From Pseudomicrostroma phylloplanum (Eukaryota > Basidiomycota > Exobasidiomycetes > Microstromatales): a stretch of DNA of 64,000 nt. Positions 53,401 to 61,879 of the stretch are shown here, one piece after another. The translations under genes were made by a program, and so were the position numbers. The stretch is taken from NCBI GenBank assembly GCA_039545275.1, contig BCHS01000011.1, forward strand, positions 372,001 to 436,000, written 5' to 3'. Each line of letters starts with the position of its first letter. The stretch's first letter is position 1. Below the pieces are notes generated by a model. The model worked only from the letters and a program-made list of their open reading frames with translations, did not search any database and was not told where the DNA came from.

Positions 53401-55156
53401 GGAATTGGAGACGAGGAGAGACTTCCGCAACGTCGACGTCTTCACCATTGACCCCGCAACGGCAAAGGATCTGGATGACGCTGTCAGCGTCACGCCGTTG
53501 GAAGGTGGCTTGTATGAAGTCGGTGTGCACATTGCCGACGTCTCGCACTTTGTCAAGATGAACTCGGCCCTCGATCGCGAGGCAAGGAAGAGGTGCACGT
53601 CTGTGTATCTTGTTCAACGAGTTGTGCCCATGCTTCCCTCTACCCTCAGCGAGGAGCTCTGTTCCCTCGTTCCAGGCGTCGAGAGGCTGTGCTTCTCTGC
53701 CGTCTTTACGATGAACAAGGAAGCTCGCATCATTGGAACTTGGTTCGGCCGAACGATCATCAAGTCTTGCGCGAAGCTGGCGTACGAGGATGCACAATCC
53801 GTCATTGATGGCAAGTCTCTGCCTGGCGACAAGATCTCGTCTGGCACTACGTCAGAGAAGATTGCTGGCGACATCATGACGCTTCACGGATTCTCAAAGA
53901 AGATGCGGGCTCGTCGCTTCGACGAAGGAGCTCTGCGTGTGGACAATGTCAAGCTCAACTTCAAGCTGGATGAAGAAGGGTTGCCGCATGACGCGACTGT
54001 CTCTCACGGCCGAGAGGCGAATCAATTGATTGAAGAGTTCATGTTGGCGGCGAACATTGCGGTGTCACAGCGCATCGCGGCGGGCATGCCCGAGACTGCG
54101 ATGCTCAGACGACACGAGAAGCCCATCGAACGGCGCTTGGACGGTTTCGCGAGGAGAGCGAAGCAGATGGGATTCAACATTGACGTCTCCTCGGCCGGCG
54201 CACTCCACGCAAGTCTACAGCAGGTCACGGATCCCAAGTCTCGCTTCGCGCTCGAGGCCCTGGTCACAAAGGGCATGCAAAAGGCCAAGTACTTCTGCGG
54301 TGGCATGACCGACATTGCCAAGTACGGTCACTATGCCCTCAATGTGCCTGTGTACACGCACTTCACCTCTCCCATCCGACGCTATGCCGATGTGCTGGTC
54401 CATCGTCAACTTGATGCCGTTCTGCAGGGCTCAGACAGCTTCCCCATCGATCGCGAGGGAATGGCAAAAATTGCTCAGCAGTGCAATGTCAAGCGAGATG
54501 CAGCGAAGTTGGCCCAAGAACAGTCGCAGCATCTCTACCTCTGCTTGCTACTCCACGACTTGACTGTACGATATGGTCCCGTGGTACGAGAGGCTACCGT
54601 AGTGGGTGTATTGGATGCAGCCTTTGACGTCGTAGTGCCAGAGTTCGGCATCGAGAAGCGCGTCCATCTGGATCAGATTCCCACCGAGCACCACACCTTT
54701 GATGAACGGACCAACGAGCTAAGCATCTACTGGCGCAAGGGTGTAGACACGATCTCTTGGCTTGCAGAGACGAATGACGATGCACACCTCCGAGCTCTCA
54801 AGGAGCGCGCCGACCGACACGAGGCTGCCATTGCCAATAGCAAGATTGACTCTTCTTCGCAGGCGCAGCAGGACGAAGCGGCCTTGTTCGAAGACGACGA
54901 CGAGGAGGAGGCCGTAAACAAGCCTCTCGCATCAGCCAGCATGCAACACACCACGTCGATGCAACGCGAGAAGAGTCGTACCTTCCGCGAGGACGATGTC
55001 AACTTCGTCGGCGTGGAGGCGCCGCCCAGTGGCCACAGTATCCAGACGGTCAAGGTGCTGCAGACGATCCCCGTGGTCATCTCTGCTCGCGTTGGGGACA
55101 AGAGCCCGCCGGTGATTACCGTCCTTGCGATCAATCCGGCTGCAAAGAAGAAGTGA
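50486..55156 (+). CDS. SSD1: SSD1 / Dis3L2-family RNB-domain RNA-binding protein
   Basis: Ssd1 proteins bind mRNAs for cell-wall factors and are regulated by the NDR kinase Cbk1. Exons are 50486-50875 and 50972-55156, giving 1524 aa. The first 520 residues are a prion-like disordered region rich in Gln, Ser and Gly with several polyQ runs (about 51700-51730 and 52031-52071). Cold-shock-type OB domains follow (about 530-800; GKIVVGQIRVDKRNRSDAYV). The RNB domain (about 850-1230) carries TIDPATAKDLDDAVSV (bases 53448-53495), with all four Asp of the RNase II active site in register, and the SPIRRYADVLVHRQL Arg motif. A C-terminal S1-like region ends the protein. Ascomycete Ssd1 is considered catalytically dead, so intact acidic residues are notable. 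Confidence 0.93.
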
Positions 55157-55194
55157 GAGGAAAGAAGTGGGTACGGGTGGTGAACAATGAAGGT

Positions 55195-55213
55195 GGGGGG
55201 GGGGGGGGGGGGG
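55195..55213 (+). repeat. G19 homopolymer in SSD1 3' flank
   Basis: Nineteen consecutive G lie 39 nt after the SSD1 stop, followed by further G runs. Its length should be treated as uncertain. Confidence 0.9.
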
Positions 55214-55318
55214 AAAAGACAGGGGGCGGGCTATTGGTTCTTTGCAGGGAGGTGTGTGTGTGGCCCGACTGCACGCTTCATCAATACTGTCATTATCGTC
55301 ATCGTTTCCATCTTCATC

Positions 55319-55411
55319 GTTCGCCCTCATCATCATCAGTATCTTGATCTACAACAACATCATTATCATCATCATCATCATTTAATCATTGTCTTATCAT
55401 CATGATCATCC
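55319..55411 (+). repeat. ATC/CAT-rich simple-sequence tract
   Basis: About 90 nt of imperfect CAT/ATC/TTATC trinucleotide repeat lies between SSD1 and MET5. Confidence 0.85.
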
Positions 55412-56176
55412 TCATTTCCAATACCACGTCGAGCCGTAGACCTTGCGTGTGCGTGTGTGTGCGCGAAGTCGAGACTCAGTCGGGCGCCGCACAGGCTGAT
55501 CCGCTCCCGCCCTTCCGATCGGCTCCGATGTTCTTCGTCTGTCCTGCTGTATTCGCGAAAGACGGACCTTGTATCCAAAGGGGGACATGTATGCATTGCC
55601 ACGTCCATTGCAGCTGATATTTGCTTGGCTTACAAGAGAGTCTATGAGAGCGGGGCGTCGTCTCTAATCCCACGTATATCCTCCTGGGCTCTGATTCTGA
55701 CAGGCCGCCGCTGCGTCGGCTTCTATCGCTAAAGGCCGGGCCGCCCGCGCCCCATGGCTGGCTGGGCTGGCGCGCCACAGTGTCCCGGTCGCCGTGGCTG
55801 CGTAATGCAAGAAAATGGTCAGCAGGAAAGATGGCGTGCGAGGCGGGCGTCGGAGTACGAAAGCAGCGTAGGGCAGAGCAGAGGGGCAAAGATGGCGTAC
55901 AAATCATCCAACGGAAATTCTTGCCTCGTTCCCATTGTAGCCCCAGACAGCCACCTTGACTCCTTCTTCCCCTCCATCTTCCCTACCGCCATCACCACAT
56001 AGTACCCACAACTGCAATACCTCGTCACATCTGACGTTCCCTAGATACATCAGCAGCAAGGAGACAGCGGCCTGGTCTTTACCGCTTTCCCCATCTTGCT
56101 GTAGAGCTGTCGCCGATCCGGACAGCATAGATACTTCTTTGCCCCCCTCCCTGAGCCGAGTGTGAGAGCAACCATC

Positions 56177-59100
56177 ATGGCTTCTTCGGCAGTCAGCAGG
56201 ATCGCCCTCCTGTCCTCGAGGGCAGTCGTCAACGTCACCCCAACATCGACTCAGCACTCGCCCTTTGCCTCACAGATTGCCAAGCACAGTGGCGCCGAAG
56301 TCGAGACGGTGCCCTTCCACGGAGAGCCGGCCAACGATCTCATCAGGCTCGCATCTGCTACACCTTCTGGCAGCGTGGTCTCCCTTCTGGCTCTCGCCGA
56401 CCAGTCTCTTCTCACGCGCTTCATTCCCTACCTCCCGTCCCTCATCAACACCCCCTCGGTCATTCACATCGTAGCCGGATCCGACCATGCCGATGTGCTC
56501 GCCCTGCGCTCCTCCGGATTAGTCATCCTGTACTCTGCCACGGCCACCGAGGCTCACGACAATGCTCTCCTGGCCACTCGTATCGCCTCTTCGACGAAGC
56601 GCGCTGTGCTGCACTTCTTCGAAGATGCCGCTGGACAGTCCGTGGCGGATGAGGTAACAGAGGCTGACCTCAAGTCCTTCATTGCTTCGTCTTCCAAGGC
56701 TCAGACCAATGGCTCGAACGGTCACACCAACGGTGTCAATGGCAACGGCAACGGTGAATCCAGCTCCAGCGACGGCACTCACAGTGACGCATCCGCCTCG
56801 GCAGCAAGTGGCGACTTCGAGCACGACGTCGAGGCCGCTTACTCTGCCGTCTCGCAGCTGGTTGGCTACACTGTCGAGCCCTTCTCGCTGTATGGCAACG
56901 CCAACGCCACTGATGTTGCTGTGATGCTCGGCGCGGGCGCTGAGGCTCTGGCCAAGGCTGCGCCATCCCTGGCGGTGGTAAGCGTGAAGCTGCTCAGGCC
57001 ATCACTGTCGGCTCGCCTCCTCGACGTACTTCCCTCGTCTGCTCAGCGTGTCATCACCCTGGAGAAGAGCGCCAAGAGGACAACCAAGATTGGACCCCTT
57101 TTCGTCGATGTCGCCACTGCATTCCAGCAAAGCGAGTCTCGTAGCCTCCCCAAGGTCTTCGTCAGCGGCTTGCTTGGCGAGGTCTCCTCGGCAAATGCTA
57201 GCGACGCAGCTCAGACCCTAGCCTCGGCCCTGTCTTCTGCCAAGGCATCTCACGGTGTCACAATTGGCGCAGACATCAAGGCTGCCACAACTAGCATTTC
57301 TACAGCTCCCTTCGCCAGTCCGAAGCACGAAGAGGCCTACAACACCATGCTGCAGCAGCTCTTCAAGGAGCGACTCGCCGTCATCAACTCCCCTCACAAC
57401 GAGAGCGACGCTCACCCGGCGGCTCGCAGCCCAGAATATGCTTTCGGTCAAGTTCTTTCGCAACTTGAGCAGCGCGACTCGCTAGAGACGGCTGTCAAGG
57501 ACGCTCTGCGCGACGCATCGGTCTCTGGCGAGGTCCACCGCACTCTGTCGCAATGGGCTGCTACCAAGAACGACGCCTCGAAGAACGCCTCTTACAGCAG
57601 CAAGCTGACGACTCTACTGTCCGATGCTACCTCGCCCGCCCTGCAAAAGGTCAAGACTCTTGCTTCTCTTGCAGATCTCAAGTCGAGATGGATCGTCGGA
57701 TCTGATGCATGGGCTTACGACGCTGGTATGGGAGGTGTGCACCACGTCCTTGCCTCGGGCCGCAATGTCAACATGCTCATCTTTGATACTCTGCCATACT
57801 CGAAGCGAGACAGCCTCGATGCCTCCAAGCGCAAGAAGGACATTGGTCTATACGCCATGAACTATGGCAACGCCTACGTCGCCTCCACTGCCGTCTACTC
57901 CGACTACACACAGGTTCTGCACGCCCTGATGGAGGCCGACAAGTTCGATGGCCCATCGGTCGTGTTGGCCTACATCCCTTACAGGACAGAGGACGCACCT
58001 GCTCTTGAGGTGCTCAAGGAGACCAAGCTTGCAGTCGACTCTGGCTACTGGCCCTTGTACCGCTGGGACCCTAGCGCAGAGGCTCGTAAGAAGGACGTCT
58101 TCCGTCTTGACAGCACCCGCGTTCGTGAGCAGCTGCGCGAGTTCCTCGATCGTCAAAACCACTTGACGTTGCTGGCAAACTCTCGCCCCGAGCTGAGCTA
58201 CGACCTCGCTGTCAGCCAGGGCACTGCTCTGCGCGAGCGTCAGAAGAGCAAGGCCAAGGAGGCATACGAGAAGATGCTGGGCAGCATGGACGGCCCACCT
58301 CTGCTTGTCCTCTTTGCTTCAGACGGTGGAAACGCCGAGAAGATGGCCAAGAGGCTCGCAGCCCGAGCCAAGGCTCGTGGTCTGGCCACTCGTCTCCTCG
58401 CCATGGACGAGTTCCCCGTCAGCGAGGAGCTCAAGGACGAGAAGAACGTAGCTTTCATCACTTCCACTGCTGGACAGGGTGAGCCTCCTCAGAATGGTCG
58501 TCTGACTGCCAAGGCCTTGCAAGCAATGCAGCCCGGTTCTCTGGACGGTGTGAGCTTCTCAGTCTTTGCTATGGGAGACTCTCACTACTGGCCACGACCT
58601 GAGGACGCGCACTACTACAACAAGCCAGGAAAGGACATCGATGCACGCCTGGAGGCCCTGGGTGCTTCCCGAGTTGCCGATCTCGGACTGGGAGACGACC
58701 AGGACGCCGATGGACCTCAGACTGGTTACAAGGTCTGGGAGCCTCTTGTCTGGAAGGCTCTTGGCGTCGACACCATTGAGGTCAAGGAGGCTGAGCCTGA
58801 GCCAATCAACAACGAGCACATGAAGATTGCCTCCAACTACCTCCGAGGTACCATCGTCGAGGGCCTCGCTGACAAGTCGACTGGTGCCATCTGCGAGACA
58901 GATACCCAGCTGACAAAGTTCCACGGTACCTACATGCAGTACGACAGAGACACAGTTGAGGAGCGCAAGGCCGCTGGTCTCGAGCCCGCCTACTCTTTCA
59001 TGATCCGATGCCGTATCCCAGGTGGTGTTGTCACACCCAAGCAGTGGATGCAGCTGGACGACGTGGCTGAGCAGTACGGAAACAAGACCATGAAGATCAC

Positions 59101-60583
59101 CACGCGACAGACGCTCCAGTACCACTGCATTGTCAAGGGTGACCTCAAGAAGGCTATGCAGGGAATCAACAAGTCTATGCTCGACACCATCGCTGCTTGT
59201 GGTGATGTGAATCGTAACGTCATGTGCTCGCCCAACCCGGCCATTTCGGAGTTGCACGAGGACGTCTTCAAGTTCTCGCAAGACATCTCTGACTACCTGC
59301 TGCCACGCATGGACGCTTACCACGAGATCTGGTTGGACAAGGACACCGAGTCCAAGAAGCAGCTGCTCGCGGGTGGAGCCTACAAGGACTACGAGCCCCT
59401 GTACGGCCCTCGCTACCTTCCCCGAAAGTGGAAGATCACCATTGCCATCCCTCCTCGCAACGACACCGACGTCTTTGCCCACGACATTGGTTTGATCGCC
59501 ATCGCTGGCCCGGACAAGCGCTTGAAGGGTTTCAACCTGTCCGTTGGTGGAGGTATGGGTGTCACTCACTCCATGAAGGTCACCTACCCGCGGTTAGGAG
59601 ATGTGATCGGCTTCGTCACCCCAGAGCAGACCTTGGAGGCTTGCAAGCAGTGCATGCTCATCCAGCGCGACTACGGCAACCGAGCCAACCGAAAGCAGGC
59701 TAGGTTCAAGTACACCATTGACAACCACTTTGGTGGACCCGATGCCTTCAAGGCCGAGCTGGAGAAGAGGTGTGGCTTCACACTAGCCCCTGTTGCCGAC
59801 TACAAGTTCACTTCCAACACTGACGAGTACGGCTGGAAGCAAGATCACAAGGGCAAGTGGCAGGTGTGCCTGTGGCTTGAAAACGGTCGAGTCAAGGATG
59901 TGCCTGGCGAGGAGTTCAGAAAGGGTCTGCACGAGCTCTGCAAGAAGGCCGATGCTGATTCGTCCTTCGAGGGCACTCATATTCGTATGACTCCCAACCA
60001 ACATCTGATGATCGCTGGTATCCCAGAGGGCAAGAAGGCCGTCATCGAGGAGCACCTGCAGGCCTGGAAGATGGACACCTACCAAAGGCTGACTGGTATC
60101 TTCAGGTCGGCCTCGGCCTGTGTCGCCTTCCCCACTTGTGGACTTGCCATGGCCGAGTCGGAGAGGTACTTGCCCCTCCTCATGGAGAAGGTAGAGACCA
60201 TCTTTGAGCGCTACGGCATTGCCGACTCGGAGACGATCACCCGTATGACTGGTTGTCCCAACGGATGCGCCCGTCCATGGGTTGCCGAGATCGGATTTGT
60301 GGGCAAGGCTCCTGGTCAGTACCTCATGCTGCTTGGTGGTGGACACAAGGGTGAGCGCCTGAACAAGGTCTACAGGGAGTCGGTGGGTGAGGAGGAGATC
60401 CTATCCCTCCTTGAGCCTCTGGTGCGCGACTATGCTGCACAGCGTCTCGAGGGCGAGCCCTTCGGAGACTGGGTCATTCGTGCTGGTCACATCAAGGCCA
60501 CTACGCACGGAACGAACTTCTGGGATGACGTGAATGCCGATGGTCACAAGGTTTCGCTGCCGACGCTGCCAACCAGCGCCTAG
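56177..60583 (+). CDS. MET5: Sulfite reductase [NADPH] hemoprotein beta component
   Basis: The beta subunit of assimilatory sulfite reductase carries siroheme and a 4Fe-4S cluster and reduces sulfite to sulfide for Cys/Met synthesis. It has one exon and 1468 aa, close to yeast Met5/Ecm17. An N-terminal pyruvate-oxidoreductase-like region (about 1-700) has an Asn/Gly/Ser-rich insert (about 175-220). A flavodoxin-like domain follows (about 705-870; LLVLFASDGGNAEKMAKRLA; FITSTAGQGEPPQNG). The hemoprotein region has nitrite/sulfite reductase half-domains (KITTRQTLQYHCIVKGDLKK, where the Arg pair binds siroheme) and both cluster Cys pairs: ACVAFPTCGLA and TGCPNGCARPW. Start: ATG at 56177 in CATCATGG; no in-frame ATG lies nearby upstream. 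HEM12 in the same window acts on the siroheme precursor uroporphyrinogen III. Confidence 0.96.
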   Translation: MASSAVSRIALLSSRAVVNVTPTSTQHSPFASQIAKHSGAEVETVPFHGEPANDLIRLASATPSGSVVSLLALADQSLLTRFIPYLPSLINTPSVIHIVAGSDHADVLALRSSGLVILYSATATEAHDNALLATRIASSTKRAVLHFFEDAAGQSVADEVTEADLKSFIASSSKAQTNGSNGHTNGVNGNGNGESSSSDGTHSDASASAASGDFEHDVEAAYSAVSQLVGYTVEPFSLYGNANATDVAVMLGAGAEALAKAAPSLAVVSVKLLRPSLSARLLDVLPSSAQRVITLEKSAKRTTKIGPLFVDVATAFQQSESRSLPKVFVSGLLGEVSSANASDAAQTLASALSSAKASHGVTIGADIKAATTSISTAPFASPKHEEAYNTMLQQLFKERLAVINSPHNESDAHPAARSPEYAFGQVLSQLEQRDSLETAVKDALRDASVSGEVHRTLSQWAATKNDASKNASYSSKLTTLLSDATSPALQKVKTLASLADLKSRWIVGSDAWAYDAGMGGVHHVLASGRNVNMLIFDTLPYSKRDSLDASKRKKDIGLYAMNYGNAYVASTAVYSDYTQVLHALMEADKFDGPSVVLAYIPYRTEDAPALEVLKETKLAVDSGYWPLYRWDPSAEARKKDVFRLDSTRVREQLREFLDRQNHLTLLANSRPELSYDLAVSQGTALRERQKSKAKEAYEKMLGSMDGPPLLVLFASDGGNAEKMAKRLAARAKARGLATRLLAMDEFPVSEELKDEKNVAFITSTAGQGEPPQNGRLTAKALQAMQPGSLDGVSFSVFAMGDSHYWPRPEDAHYYNKPGKDIDARLEALGASRVADLGLGDDQDADGPQTGYKVWEPLVWKALGVDTIEVKEAEPEPINNEHMKIASNYLRGTIVEGLADKSTGAICETDTQLTKFHGTYMQYDRDTVEERKAAGLEPAYSFMIRCRIPGGVVTPKQWMQLDDVAEQYGNKTMKITTRQTLQYHCIVKGDLKKAMQGINKSMLDTIAACGDVNRNVMCSPNPAISELHEDVFKFSQDISDYLLPRMDAYHEIWLDKDTESKKQLLAGGAYKDYEPLYGPRYLPRKWKITIAIPPRNDTDVFAHDIGLIAIAGPDKRLKGFNLSVGGGMGVTHSMKVTYPRLGDVIGFVTPEQTLEACKQCMLIQRDYGNRANRKQARFKYTIDNHFGGPDAFKAELEKRCGFTLAPVADYKFTSNTDEYGWKQDHKGKWQVCLWLENGRVKDVPGEEFRKGLHELCKKADADSSFEGTHIRMTPNQHLMIAGIPEGKKAVIEEHLQAWKMDTYQRLTGIFRSASACVAFPTCGLAMAESERYLPLLMEKVETIFERYGIADSETITRMTGCPNGCARPWVAEIGFVGKAPGQYLMLLGGGHKGERLNKVYRESVGEEEILSLLEPLVRDYAAQRLEGEPFGDWVIRAGHIKATTHGTNFWDDVNADGHKVSLPTLPTSA

Positions 60584-61879
60584 AGGAGAGCGTGGGAAGA
60601 AGAAGAAAGAGGGGTTCCCTGTTATTCGTCATGTCTTGCCTGTAATGCACTTCTTTCGACTCTGCATAGGACTCTGCATAGGGTTCCCAAAGATGGTCAC
60701 TATTCAATAATGAGATGGCTTTTTTGTCTTGGCATCTTCCTCCTTCTTTCGTTTCGGAGTCTTCTCGGCTACTCAGTTGATGACTCGGTGACCCCGTGCG
60801 ACAAAGTAGTCGCCATTACGAGGGCGAAGGCAGGTCAAAGCGTCTCTTCGGCCCATCCATGCCATCCATGTCTTCGATCGCTTCTCGACTCCGCTCCGCT
60901 CGGCGGAAGCCCGCGCCCCCGATTGCAGATTGCGAGTGTGTGTGTGCCCCAGGCTCACGCTCACATGGCAACACAGGACGGAGGTACGCGGGGCTGAGGG
61001 AGTCTGAGTGTGGATGTCTTGCGTTGCTCAGCCCGACGAAGGTAGGCAGGCGAATTCGGACAACGGCCGACGCAAGAGGCAGCCAGGCAGGCAAGCGTGG
61101 CAGACAGTCCGAACATAACTCAGCCAAGGCGAGGCGAGGCAAAGCAGACGCCTGTATCAGCACCCGATCGAGCGTCCGAGGGACTGGCTGCGATCGAGTG
61201 CTTGCCTGCTTGCCTGCCTGCCTGCCTGCCTGCCTCACGCACGGCGCCTCGCCTGTGCCTGTGCCGGCGGCGGCGCCACGCCCGGATAATCTGCCCTGGC
61301 CTTGCAGCTCTAAGCGCTACCAAAGCTAAGCACGCAACCCAGTCAGTCATTCGTACAGACAGAGACACCCACCGACGCCCCAACCACCCCCACCTCCCCC
61401 TCCCCTTCCATCCGCCGACGTAGACTACATCCTCTGCTGCTGCAACTCCTCTCCTCCACCCGTCTTCGTCCGGTCCACACCCTCCTCGTCCTCGTCGTAT
61501 ACCCACCGCCCTGTCTCTGCCCTCTTTGGATTGCGTCTACCTAGCATAGAAGCACTGCCCGAACGCCTCGACAGAGCGATTGCCTGCTTCCGTAGAATCC
61601 TTGTATGCTACTGCCTGGTGGAAGCATCCGCCTTGCTACGAGAAGCAAGCGTAGCTGAGGGAGGTGCAAGTACGCAGGCCGGCATATCGGAGATACTACC
61701 AGAGGCTCGCTCTCTTTCTTGAGCACGAGGCTGGCACCTCTAGTCGCCTTGCCTGCTCGCATACCCATCCGCCCACATCATCAACTTCCTGGTCAGCCTT
61801 CTCAGCCCTCTGAGCCTCCCCTCTTCGACCCTCTCAACGCGCCTCGTGCCTCGTAGTCATCAGCAGCGCGTCCCGGCCA
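60584..61879. other. Long promoter/leader region of WC-2-like gene
   Basis: This 1.3 kb holds GGCA-rich sequence (about 61042-61100), a TGCC array (61211-61234), an 11-bp inverted repeat linking the two (61086-61096 and 61208-61218), and a C/T-rich stretch with Ala/Pro-type low complexity up to the ATG. No other coding gene is convincing. Confidence 0.55.
61211..61234 (+). repeat. (TGCC)6 tetranucleotide array
   Basis: Six perfect TGCC units, preceded by GCTTGCCTGC-type variants, lie about 645 bp upstream of the WC-2-like ATG. Confidence 0.95.

Larger units (their letters stand above)
55157..56176. other. Intergenic SSD1 3' flank to MET5 start
   Basis: This is about 1.0 kb. It contains a G19 homopolymer (55195-55213) just after SSD1, an ATC/CAT-rich simple tract (55319-55411), a GTGTGTGC patch near 55445-55465, and pyrimidine-rich sequence before MET5. 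No gene is convincing. Confidence 0.6.

Noticed and set aside
58559..59569. 336-codon open frame antisense to MET5
   Set aside because: It is fully inside the conserved sulfite reductase exon on the other strand, with no recognisable domain. It is a composition shadow.
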